A program made the position numbers and the translations under genes. Shown piece by piece: positions 24,393-32,470 of a stretch of DNA of 52,671 nucleotides. The stretch comes from Nitrospirae bacterium JdFR-86. GTDB taxonomy: Bacteria > Nitrospirota > Thermodesulfovibrionia > Thermodesulfovibrionales > JdFR-86. The stretch's first letter is position 1. The number at the start of each line of letters is the position of its first letter. The notes below the pieces were generated by a model, which saw nothing but the letters and a program-made list of their open reading frames with translations, was not told the origin of the DNA and searched no databases. The stretch is from the NCBI GenBank assembly GCA_002011815.1, contig MTOV01000020.1, positions 54,942-107,612 of the forward strand, in the 5' to 3' direction.

Positions 24393-25598
24393 ATGAAGAG
24401 AATAGGTGTAATTACAAGCGGTGGTGATTGCGGGGGACTGAATGCCGTTATCATAGGCGTAGCAGAGACTGCACGTTATATGGGCATAGAAGCGGTTATC
24501 ATCCCCAATGGTTATGCAGGGCTTTATAACCTCATTGATATGGAAGATGTGGTCGTGCTGTCTCCGGAAAGAATAAACCTTGTGCAAGCCAGTGTGGCTG
24601 GCTCGGAAGCCGGACATTCAAGAGTAAAAATAAAAAAGATTAAGGACAGCAAAAAATATGAAAGAATAAAAAAGGGACTTAGGAAATTTAACATAGACGG
24701 GCTTGTAATAAGCGGCGGAGATGATACCGGAAGCGTTATGGTAGACCTTGCTTCACAGGGAATACCATGCGTTCATGTCCCTAAGACAATGGACCTTGAC
24801 CTTCAGTGCTACAGTGTTGGAGGAGACTCTGCAATCAACCGTATTGCTGTATTTACAAGAGAACTTAAGACCACTGGTATGAGTCATAACCGCATCCTCG
24901 TTATAGAGGTGTTCGGCAGGTATGCAGGGCATACAGCACTTCGCGGCGGAATAGGAGCTGAAGCAGATTGTATCCTAATACCCGAAATACCTGTTGACTT
25001 CGACATCGTTTATGAGCATATGAAACAGGTGTATATGTCAAGGGTCAGAAGCAGTGATGTAAAGGCAGGCACTTATGTCATTGTAGTGGCAGAGGGTATA
25101 AAAGATGCGAAAGGAGAGCTAATTACCGATGAGTCAGCAGGCGCAGATGCCTTCGGACATGTAAAACTTGCAGGAGCAGGAAGATATGTAAGAAGACAGC
25201 TTGAGGAGAGACTCAAAGAAGACTCTGAAATAAGAAAATTCATGAAGGAAATCGGGGTGTTCGTCCCTGACATATATGAAACGCCTGAAATAAGAGAAAT
25301 AACCCCTGGACATCTTGTCAGGTCAGGACAGACCTCTGCATTTGATGTCAATTTCGGCATAAAAGCCGGTGCAGCCGCTGTTATACTCCTGGCAAAAGGT
25401 CTTACAGGAAACACTGTCGTAAAAGTCGTTGGGACTAAAATATACTATCAGTCCACGGAAAAAGTTATCCAGCAGAGGTATGTTGACCCAGAGGAGGTCT
25501 CTCTTTACGAGCAAATGGGTGTATGTTTTGGAAGAAAGCCCAGAAAATACAGTCCTGAACTTATATCTGTAGAAGGAGTGCTCGAAAGGCAGTTTTAA
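24393..25598 (+). CDS. pfkA: Phosphofructokinase, probably PPi-dependent
   Basis: 401 residues. The family motifs are GVITSGGDCGGLNAVI, VISGGDDTGSVM, PKTMDLDLQC (catalytic D-x-D), a FGRYAGHTAL segment and PEIPVDFD. The residue after GGD is Asp rather than Gly, and the PKT replaces the PGT of ATP enzymes. In characterised members this Asp-Lys pair excludes ATP and marks pyrophosphate-dependent enzymes. ATG 24393 is chosen because the GTG at 24381 overlaps the AGGAGG ribosome site itself. The reaction would be reversible, in the cytoplasm, opposite the neighbouring phosphatase. Confidence 0.9.
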   Translation: MKRIGVITSGGDCGGLNAVIIGVAETARYMGIEAVIIPNGYAGLYNLIDMEDVVVLSPERINLVQASVAGSEAGHSRVKIKKIKDSKKYERIKKGLRKFNIDGLVISGGDDTGSVMVDLASQGIPCVHVPKTMDLDLQCYSVGGDSAINRIAVFTRELKTTGMSHNRILVIEVFGRYAGHTALRGGIGAEADCILIPEIPVDFDIVYEHMKQVYMSRVRSSDVKAGTYVIVVAEGIKDAKGELITDESAGADAFGHVKLAGAGRYVRRQLEERLKEDSEIRKFMKEIGVFVPDIYETPEIREITPGHLVRSGQTSAFDVNFGIKAGAAAVILLAKGLTGNTVVKVVGTKIYYQSTEKVIQQRYVDPEEVSLYEQMGVCFGRKPRKYSPELISVEGVLERQF

Positions 25599-25623
25599 TC
25601 CTTCGCTTGGAGTTTTTGGCTAA

Positions 25624-27480
25624 TTAAAGTTCGTCAGCGTTTTCTTCTTCTATGGGGTTCTTCTGTTTTTTTATGTCAGCGATTCTTTTCTTAATGGTTC
25701 TTACTCTATCCTGAAATCTTTTTGTCAGGGCATCGGCTTCTTGCTGGTTGCTGACAACGTGTGGGGTCACCATGACTAAAAGCTCTGTTTTTTCAGTGCT
25801 ATCTGATGAAGAGCTGAACAGATAACCTATAATCGGAATCTTACTGAGAAACGGGATTCCTGAGCGGGTCTTTGTTCTCTTGTCAGAGATGAGTCCGCCT
25901 AAGAACAGAGTGTGTCCGTTTTTTACGACTGCAGAGGTGGTTGCCTTGCGTGTCTCGAAAGTAGGAAATGTTCCAGAGCCGATAATAGTGGATTTCTCGC
26001 TTAGACTGCTTGATTCAATGACCAGTTTCATCGAGACGTTTCCTTTTTCGGTTATATGGGGTGTGACAGTAAGGAGCGTGCCCACGGTTTTGTATTGAAT
26101 CTGGCCTGAGGTGACAAGAGTGGTTCCCCCTCCTGTTGCAGGCTGTTGTGTAAGGCCGGTTGCCGTTGGGACTTCACTGCCTATCTCGATCTTGGCTTCC
26201 TTGTTGTCCATTGCAAGGATGTGCGGACTTGCAAGAATATTGACTTTTGTCTTTGTGGCAAGTGTGGTAAGAACATAGTTGAACATTGCAGAATCAATAC
26301 TGCCTGAGACCACAGCGGCGAAATTGCCAGGATGCCCTGTTGTTATAGTGGGCGGGCTTTCTACTGTCGATGTGGTAAAACCAATGGTGTCTGATGATGC
26401 TGTCTTTATAAGCCATTCCAGACCGAACTGGAACGAGTCAGTAAGGGTTATCTCTGCAATCAGCACTTCTATAAGAACCTGTTTTACAGGGACATCTATC
26501 TTTTTTAAGACTTCAAGCAGTGCGAGATATGCTCTTGGAGTGCTTTTTATGATAAGGGCGTTTATGTCCTCGTATGCCGTGATTGTAATCTCACCTATAT
26601 CACCGGGCAGTGCCTCAATGGCTACTGGTGTGGCTGGGGTCGGTTTCCGTCTTGGAACCAAAGTCTTAGGCACAACAGTTGCGGTTCTTCTCTTCTCGGC
26701 GAATATCTTCGTAAGGATGTCAGCCAGTTTTTTTGCCTCGCCGTTTTCCACATAATATACGAATGTCTTTATTGACTCCTGCTCTGACTCAGAGACATCA
26801 AGTGCCTCGATTATCTTCATGAATTTCACCAGTGTGTGGGGCAGGGCAGTGATTATCAGAAGGTTTGCCGGCTCATAGACGATGAGGTCAGTGCCTCTGG
26901 ACATGTAATTCTTCAGGATTTTTGCTACCTCGGATGCCTTTACATACTCAAGCGGCACCAGTTGTGTGATGAAAGAGGAATCCAGAGTGATTTTCGCTTC
27001 TTTGCCTTTGGCAACATCTACAGGCTGTTGCCTTGCAGTGTCTATGGGCACAATCCTGTAGAACTCTCCGTCCTTTACTGCAGTAAGTCCGTTTACCTCA
27101 AGTATGCTCTGGAATATCTGAAACAGGTCTTTAAATGGGAATTTTTTATAAGACTGTATGGTAACTGTTCCTGAGATGCCTGGAGTGAGGATGTAGTTTA
27201 TGTGCAGAAGTTCTGCGAATGTGGATATAACGGTCTGTATGTCGGTATTGTCGAAATTGAGTATAATGAATTGTTCGTCAGCCTCCTGTTCTAATCTTAC
27301 CGCTGGAACCTTTTTCGGTTTTTGCTCAACTTCAGGTTCAGGCTCAGGCGGAAGTTCAGGCAGTATAAGTTTTTCAGGCGCAGGCGGTGGTGCTTCCTCT
27401 TTCTTTACAATCTCCTTTTTCGGAGCACAAGAGAACAGAAACAAAAACACTAATGTAAAAGAAACAAACCGGAATAACAT
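25624..27480 (-). CDS. gspD: Type II secretion secretin
   Basis: 618 residues. A lipoprotein signal (FLFLFSCAPKKE) is followed by a proline/glutamate-rich linker and an N0-like domain (FIILNFDNTDIQTVISTFAELL). Two or three N domains follow (VPLEYVKASEVAKILKNYMS..., TFVYYVENGEAKKLADIL...), then the secretin barrel (SPHILAMDNKEAKIEIGSEVP, VGTLLTVTPHI, LFLGGLISDKRT, IPFLSKIPIIGYLF, LLVMVTPHVV). It forms the outer-membrane channel of the secretion system. It is the last gene of the E-K-L-M-C-D operon. Confidence 0.93.
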   Translation of the reverse strand: MLFRFVSFTLVFLFLFSCAPKKEIVKKEEAPPPAPEKLILPELPPEPEPEVEQKPKKVPAVRLEQEADEQFIILNFDNTDIQTVISTFAELLHINYILTPGISGTVTIQSYKKFPFKDLFQIFQSILEVNGLTAVKDGEFYRIVPIDTARQQPVDVAKGKEAKITLDSSFITQLVPLEYVKASEVAKILKNYMSRGTDLIVYEPANLLIITALPHTLVKFMKIIEALDVSESEQESIKTFVYYVENGEAKKLADILTKIFAEKRRTATVVPKTLVPRRKPTPATPVAIEALPGDIGEITITAYEDINALIIKSTPRAYLALLEVLKKIDVPVKQVLIEVLIAEITLTDSFQFGLEWLIKTASSDTIGFTTSTVESPPTITTGHPGNFAAVVSGSIDSAMFNYVLTTLATKTKVNILASPHILAMDNKEAKIEIGSEVPTATGLTQQPATGGGTTLVTSGQIQYKTVGTLLTVTPHITEKGNVSMKLVIESSSLSEKSTIIGSGTFPTFETRKATTSAVVKNGHTLFLGGLISDKRTKTRSGIPFLSKIPIIGYLFSSSSDSTEKTELLVMVTPHVVSNQQEADALTKRFQDRVRTIKKRIADIKKQKNPIEEENADEL

Positions 27481-27483
27481 CTT

Positions 27484-27969
27484 TTACCTCAAAGTCCTAG
27501 TGGTTTTCATTTCCAGAATTATTTTTTCCCCATTCCATAACAATTCTACTTCCCTTTCCTTTATGTCAACGACCAGAATATCGCCAAATTTATCGCCTTT
27601 TCTTAAAGGCACTGTCTTTTCATGATTCTTTTTTATATATGCGATGTATTCTCCAAATTGATTAAGTATTATACCATCCAATTTCAATTCCGGTCTTTTC
27701 GGTGGAGGGATTTCCACTGCTTCCACTGGCTCGACCGGTTCTGCCGGTGGCTCGTGCCCTCTGAGAGGGCTGAAAAGGTTCTTCTCTATAATCTCTTTTC
27801 CCCATGCCGGTTTAAAAGCGGCGACGGTTCCGATTCTGTTTTCTAATACCCGCTCTGTCTTTTCAATGTCTGCAATAGGATTATATACTATGACCTCCTG
27901 GTAAAAATTCCAGAGTAAGCTTACCATAATAAAAAACAAAATTCCTAATATAAACCACCGTCTTATCAT
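27484..27969 (-). CDS. gspC: GspC/PilP-like inner-membrane protein
   Basis: 161 residues. One N-terminal membrane helix (FILGILFFIMVSLLWNF) is followed by a periplasmic HR-like domain: EIIEKNLFSPLRG, a proline/glutamate linker, then LKLDGIILNQFGEYIAYIKK and DKFGDILVVDIKEREVELLWNGEKI. This beta-sandwich contacts the secretin N0 domain in both type II secretion (GspC) and type IV pili (PilP). No PDZ or coiled-coil C-terminus is present. It is located just before gspD and overlaps the GspM-like gene. Confidence 0.8.
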   Translation of the reverse strand: MIRRWFILGILFFIMVSLLWNFYQEVIVYNPIADIEKTERVLENRIGTVAAFKPAWGKEIIEKNLFSPLRGHEPPAEPVEPVEAVEIPPPKRPELKLDGIILNQFGEYIAYIKKNHEKTVPLRKGDKFGDILVVDIKEREVELLWNGEKIILEMKTTRTLR

Positions 27970-28487
27970 GTCTTCATCAACCCTGAAAGCTGCATCTTTA
28001 TTCTGAGGGTATTCTTAGGGGTAGTTGTCACATGCAATCTTTCTATATTAATAAACTCCTTTGTCGAATCCAGCAATTTCAGGAATTCTCCAAGCTGGCT
28101 TATATTCCCGATCCCGTCCATGTATATAGGGAGTCCGGTATAACCCTTATAGTTTACTACTGGCAGAGGTTTTATAGATTTTATTTGAAGACCTGAAGAA
28201 TCGGCAAGGTCTTGAATCTTTAACTGGAGTTTTGCGAATGCAAGGGACACATCAGTCTCCTGAATTATGTTTTTCTCCATATCTTCGAGTTCCTTCAGTG
28301 CATCTTTTAATTGAATCTCTGCCTTTTCTGTGCTGCGAATAAATTTTTCGTATTTCTTAAGAGCCATGTAATCGGTTTCGAGCCTTTCTTTAAGCTGTGC
28401 CCTCTTGTCTGAAAGGGGAGCCACGAAGAACACATAAACCGCTATTACAATGACGAAGCCTCCTATAAGCGCTAAGGAACGTCTCAT
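27966..28487 (-). CDS. gspM: GspM/PilO-like inner-membrane assembly protein
   Basis: 173 residues with one membrane helix (LALIGGFVIVIAVYVFFVAPL), a coiled-coil stretch (residues 30-95) and a ferredoxin-like C-terminal domain (IQDLADSSGLQIKSIKPLPV... LGEFLKLLDSTKEFINIERLHV). This is the PilO/GspM architecture that links the cytoplasmic platform to the periplasm. Overlaps with its neighbours (ATGA on both sides) indicate translational coupling. Confidence 0.78.
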   Translation of the reverse strand: MRRSLALIGGFVIVIAVYVFFVAPLSDKRAQLKERLETDYMALKKYEKFIRSTEKAEIQLKDALKELEDMEKNIIQETDVSLAFAKLQLKIQDLADSSGLQIKSIKPLPVVNYKGYTGLPIYMDGIGNISQLGEFLKLLDSTKEFINIERLHVTTTPKNTLRIKMQLSGLMKT

Positions 28488-29734
28488 CTTTCGACCTCCA
28501 TTTTGAGGGAGAAGCGTTCCATACCGTCTTTTACAGTCACTGGTGAGGAGAACTCTACGTTCTTAAAGAGCGGTGATTTTTCAAGAGGCTCTATTATATT
28601 TGCCGCCCTGTCTGCAAACCCTACGATTTCTACTTTGCCTTTTTCATCTGCAGAGAAACTCGTAAGCCAGGCTTCTTCAGGCAGAATCAGGCTTAACTGT
28701 CTGAGCACGTTTATATTTATATTCCTTTTGCTCTGAAACTCAAGCAGAAACTTTCTTTTTTCCTCTATGGCTTCAAGCTCTTTTTTTGTCTCCACAAGCT
28801 CGTGTGCAGTGGTTTTTATTTCATTTATACGTGCGTCTACTTTTTTCAGTGCAGCATAGTCTTTGTAATACGAAAATATTGACGTGGAAAAGAAGATAAG
28901 TATAGACAGAATGCTCATGGTGACAATGGCATAGGGATAGTAGTCGATTTTCGGTGCGACGAATTCCTCAGGTATGAAATTAAGGTCTATAGGGCGTTTT
29001 CTAAAAATTGACAGGGCTATCAGATTTGGCATTGAATAAGAAAGGCTTTTGGCATTTAGCTTTTCAGCCAGAGTCCTGTTTTTGATGCCTTCAGCGTATA
29101 TGCCTCCGTTGTAAGTCTCCGAGATTCTTTCAATCTCAATAAGGACTTCATCTACGTCGCATAGAACTCTGAAGTACGAAAGCACAGAGTCTTTAAGCCC
29201 GAATATGCAGTATGCGTGCTGTCGAGGATAAAGGAATATTACGTTTTGTGCCTTTTCCGAGAGAAGAAACTCGTTTAGTGCCTCGATGCCTGAACACCTG
29301 ACGCCAAGAAGTTTGAGCCCTGCATCCTTTACACATTCGGTTATCCACTGAAGTTTTTCTTTTTTAATAGATAAGACGAGGTTTTTAGTGCCTGTGTTTG
29401 TGGTCTCTACTGTGAAGAAGTCATGCAGGTATTCATCCGGCGAAAGCGGAAGGTGTTTTTCCATTTCAAACGGCAGGGCGCGGGAAATGTCCTCTCTCGT
29501 TTTCAGTGGGAGCTTGACAGAGGTATGGGAGAAGTTTTTGGAGTCAAGACCAACTACTATGCCTTCGATGCCTGTTTCATTTTTCCACCGGAAAAGGGCT
29601 TCTTTTAAAACCTTGGTTTTTTCATCGCCGAGTTTTATCTCCTCGGTGCGAAGCCACTGTATAGCACCAAAGCGTTTGTTAAGAATAGCCGCCTTTATAT
29701 AGGAGTCTTCTATGTTAAGCCCTGCTACTTTCAA
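28484..29734 (-). CDS. gspL: GspL/PilM-PilN-like platform protein
   Basis: 416 residues. An actin-like PilM/GspL cytoplasmic domain spans 1-240 (VAGLNIEDSYIKAAILNKRF; VVGLDSKNFSHTSVKLPLKTREDISRALPFEMEKHLPL). Then come a membrane helix (YAIVTMSILSILIFFSTSIFSYY), a coiled coil and a PilN-like ferredoxin fold (NVLRQLSLILPEEAWLTSFSADEKGKVEIVGFADRAANI). It recruits the GspE ATPase to the membrane. The combined PilM-PilN layout is typical of GspL. Confidence 0.85.
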   Translation of the reverse strand: MKVAGLNIEDSYIKAAILNKRFGAIQWLRTEEIKLGDEKTKVLKEALFRWKNETGIEGIVVGLDSKNFSHTSVKLPLKTREDISRALPFEMEKHLPLSPDEYLHDFFTVETTNTGTKNLVLSIKKEKLQWITECVKDAGLKLLGVRCSGIEALNEFLLSEKAQNVIFLYPRQHAYCIFGLKDSVLSYFRVLCDVDEVLIEIERISETYNGGIYAEGIKNRTLAEKLNAKSLSYSMPNLIALSIFRKRPIDLNFIPEEFVAPKIDYYPYAIVTMSILSILIFFSTSIFSYYKDYAALKKVDARINEIKTTAHELVETKKELEAIEEKRKFLLEFQSKRNININVLRQLSLILPEEAWLTSFSADEKGKVEIVGFADRAANIIEPLEKSPLFKNVEFSSPVTVKDGMERFSLKMEVER

Positions 29735-30632
29735 TGTCTTCCTTCCAGAATAATGTTTTTGTTTCAGGTCCGTCTACCCCGAAATTTCTCCTTACGATTG
29801 AGGTTATTTTAACTGCCTGAGGATTATCTTTAAGCCTTGCTGTTACTTCTATCCTGAAAATATACGATGCTGTGGTGCCGACACCTGCGAGCTTTCTCGG
29901 AATCGACCTTAACCCGTCTTCATCGATTTTTTGCCGCATCAGAGCGTCTATTTCCTCTGCGCTAAAGCCGAGCACCTCCAGAATCTCTTTTGATGCTGTG
30001 TTGATATTTATGCTGCGTCCCCATGTTGTAATCATAGGGTAGAGGGGTATGGTGTCCTTACCGCCGTAGAGATATTCAGGGGTAAAGCCTTTTATAAGCA
30101 GGAGTTCTTCCGGGGTCTCAAGAGGACTGTTTTTTGTTTTGTATCCGAGTGGTTCGTAGTATTCGTCCTCAGCTCCTGAAAGGTGATGCAGGTCATCCGG
30201 GTCTTTCCAGTCAGCCAGAGAGTCAATAAGCTCCTGAATAGAATCCTCAGGCACGCCTACATAGGTGAAAAGCTTTTTAAGAGTAAAATCGTTAAGACGG
30301 TTTATATTGAGCCTTGATTCTTCATCCGTGATTTTTATTTCTACCTCGAAGTCTCCGACTTTACGCTTTCCTGTAATCGGGGCTCTTTCAGCGTCTGTCC
30401 GGAAATTGCCGTCTTTGTCTATAAAGTCCACCTGAGGGTCTTTGTCAGTAAGGAGATACGCCAGGGTTTCCTCATAAGCAGAGACTGCAAGATAATGCGC
30501 CTGAGTGTCTTCCTTAAAATTCCTTGTGCTTGCGCTTCCAAGTCTTGATGAGAACGAAAAATTCATTGCCACAACCGTAAGAAAGACCAGAACCCAGAGT
30601 GTCATTATAAGTGCAACGCCTTTTTCCTTCAC
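29715..30632 (-). CDS. gspK: Type II secretion minor pseudopilin GspK
   Basis: About 305 residues. GTG 30632 is chosen: GGTGGAG lies eight bases upstream and the protein then begins with a pseudopilin leader (VKEKGVALIMTLWVLVFLTVVAMNFSF in sequence). The open frame continues far upstream but only antisense-like sequence precedes. The body carries the GspK helical domain (LNINRLNDFTLKKLFTYVGVPEDSIQELIDSLADWKDPDD and INTASKEILEVLGFSAEEIDALM). GspK caps the pseudopilus tip. It follows gspE by two bases; the other pseudopilins (G, H, I, J) are not in the operon. Confidence 0.87.
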   Translation of the reverse strand: MKEKGVALIMTLWVLVFLTVVAMNFSFSSRLGSASTRNFKEDTQAHYLAVSAYEETLAYLLTDKDPQVDFIDKDGNFRTDAERAPITGKRKVGDFEVEIKITDEESRLNINRLNDFTLKKLFTYVGVPEDSIQELIDSLADWKDPDDLHHLSGAEDEYYEPLGYKTKNSPLETPEELLLIKGFTPEYLYGGKDTIPLYPMITTWGRSININTASKEILEVLGFSAEEIDALMRQKIDEDGLRSIPRKLAGVGTTASYIFRIEVTARLKDNPQAVKITSIVRRNFGVDGPETKTLFWKEDIESSRA

Positions 30633-30634
30633 TT

Positions 30635-32308
30635 TTATATCTCCACCTGTGTGACCCTTAAGACCTCGTTTACAGTAGTTATGCCCTTTTTGGCTTTTTC
30701 CAGCCCGTCCTCTCTGAGCGTCCGCATACCGAGTGAGACAGCCTTTTCTTTTATTTCGCGTGCTGTTGCCTTTGCCGTGATGAGGTCTCTGATTTCGTCG
30801 CCGACCTCCATAAGCTCGAATATTGCGATTCTTCCGCGATACCCTGTGTGCATGCAATAGTCGCAGCCTTTGCCCATCCACAAGGTGGAGACGTCAGTGC
30901 CGAGTTCGAGCTTTACATCATCAGGAACTTTATAAGGCTCTTTGCACTCAGGGCATATGCGTCTTACAAGCCTTTGAGCCATGACACCTATCAGGGTGGA
31001 GGAGACAAGGTAGTTTTCCACCCCCATGTCTATGAGTCTTGTTGCCGCAGAAGGCGCATCGTTTGTATGGAGAGTGCTGAACAACAAATGACCTGTCAGT
31101 GCAGCGTGTATTGCTATGCCTGCGGTCTCGATGTCCCTGATTTCGCCCACCATTATGATATCAGGGTCTTGCCGGACTATGTGCCTTAGGCCGCCTGCAA
31201 ATGTAAGTCCTATCTTCGGTTTTACCTGTATCTGGTTAATGCCTTTTAAAAGATATTCTACCGGCTCCTCTATGGTTATTATTTTTTTGTCCGGTGAGTT
31301 TATCTTGTCAAGGGATGCATAAAGTGTAGTAGTCTTACCGCTTCCTGTAGGTCCTGTAATAAGGATCATGCCGTAAGGTCTTTTTATGAGGTTTTCGTAT
31401 TTTTCAAGCAGCATGCTGTCGAATCCGAGGTCTTCAAGTGTTATGAACGCGGCTTCTTTGTCAAGAAGCCTCATCACTATACTTTCGCCATAAACAGTGG
31501 GTATTGTGGAGACCCTTATGTCTATTTCCTTTCCTGAGAATTTGCCTCTGATTCTTCCGTCCTGCGGGAGCCTCCTTTCTGCAATGTTCATCTGGGACAG
31601 AAGCTTTATTCTGGATGCAATAGCTGCCTGCGTTTTTACAGGAAGCGTCTCTTTATCATAGAGAATGCCGTCTATCCTGTAACGAACCCTTACAGCTGTT
31701 TCTTCAGGTTCTATATGTATGTCGCTTGCATTGTCTTTTATGGCATTGTCTATAATGATATTGACGAGCTGTATTATCCCTTTTTCCTGTGCCAGGTCCT
31801 TGAGGTAGTTGATTTCGCCAACTGTCTCCGGGGTTGGCTCTTCCTCAGCCACGCCTTCGATAAGCCTCTGCATTACTGCATCTTTTGAACTCTGAAGTTT
31901 GGTGATGTGCTCTGCAATAGCCGTAGCCCTTGCAAGGAATAACTTTATGTCATAGTCAAAAGACGCTCTTAGGCTTTCTATGGCATCGGTTTTCGTCGGG
32001 TCAGCAATGGCAACGCTTAGAGTATTGTCAGTAAGACTTAAAGGCAGGATAAGATTTTCCTTGAGAAAATCAAAGGAAATCTTGTCAATGGGCATAACCT
32101 CAGGGAATTGGTCTTCAGTAATCCTCGGGATGTTAAACTGGACAGAAAGGGCATGAAGCACTGCGTCTTCCTTTATAAAAAGCTCGGTGAGGATTTCGCC
32201 AAGTCTTTTTTTCCCTCCACTTGAGCGTTGAATCTCAAGGGCTTTCTGGATGTCGGACTCTCTTACATAGCCGAGCCTTAATAATATCTGCCCTAGTTTG
32301 GCCATCAT
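30635..32308 (-). CDS. gspE: Type II secretion ATPase GspE
   Basis: 557 residues. The N-terminal domain is the GspE/PilB type (LGQILLRLGYVRESDIQKALEIQ; VMPIDKISFDFLKENLILPLSL). The hexameric ATPase core has Walker A GPTGSGKTTT, the Asp box, Walker B GEIRDIETA and HTNDAPSAATRL. A four-cysteine zinc site is at the C-terminus (CPEC, then CDYC in a TGYRGR context). It powers pseudopilus assembly at the inner membrane. It is the first gene of the operon, with a promoter about 100 bases upstream. Confidence 0.95.
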   Translation of the reverse strand: MMAKLGQILLRLGYVRESDIQKALEIQRSSGGKKRLGEILTELFIKEDAVLHALSVQFNIPRITEDQFPEVMPIDKISFDFLKENLILPLSLTDNTLSVAIADPTKTDAIESLRASFDYDIKLFLARATAIAEHITKLQSSKDAVMQRLIEGVAEEEPTPETVGEINYLKDLAQEKGIIQLVNIIIDNAIKDNASDIHIEPEETAVRVRYRIDGILYDKETLPVKTQAAIASRIKLLSQMNIAERRLPQDGRIRGKFSGKEIDIRVSTIPTVYGESIVMRLLDKEAAFITLEDLGFDSMLLEKYENLIKRPYGMILITGPTGSGKTTTLYASLDKINSPDKKIITIEEPVEYLLKGINQIQVKPKIGLTFAGGLRHIVRQDPDIIMVGEIRDIETAGIAIHAALTGHLLFSTLHTNDAPSAATRLIDMGVENYLVSSTLIGVMAQRLVRRICPECKEPYKVPDDVKLELGTDVSTLWMGKGCDYCMHTGYRGRIAIFELMEVGDEIRDLITAKATAREIKEKAVSLGMRTLREDGLEKAKKGITTVNEVLRVTQVEI

Positions 32309-32408
32309 ATTAATGCCCTAAGTGTTTTCTGTAATTTCACTTAAACCTGCCGTTGTTAACTTTCATACCTTCATCTGAAACTTTAGCTTAAAACCGCTTC
32401 CTATTTGT

Positions 32409-32437
32409 ATTATAAGCAAAAATCAGATTTTTGTGAA
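32409..32437 (-). promoter_or_regulatory. Promoter of the type II secretion operon with internal inverted repeat
   Basis: On the minus strand TTCACA and TATAAT are 17 bases apart. The spacer contains a perfect 7-bp inverted repeat with a one-base centre, AAAAATC-A-GATTTTT (32418-32432). That placement suits a repressor or activator site. Confidence 0.6.
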
Positions 32438-32470
32438 GCTGGCATAGGGCTTCATGTGTAGCAAGAGGCA

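Noticed and set aside
30633-30881. N-terminal 83 codons of the long gspK frame
   Set aside because: They overlap the gspE end and are arginine-rich out-of-frame sequence; the pseudopilin leader begins at GTG 30632.
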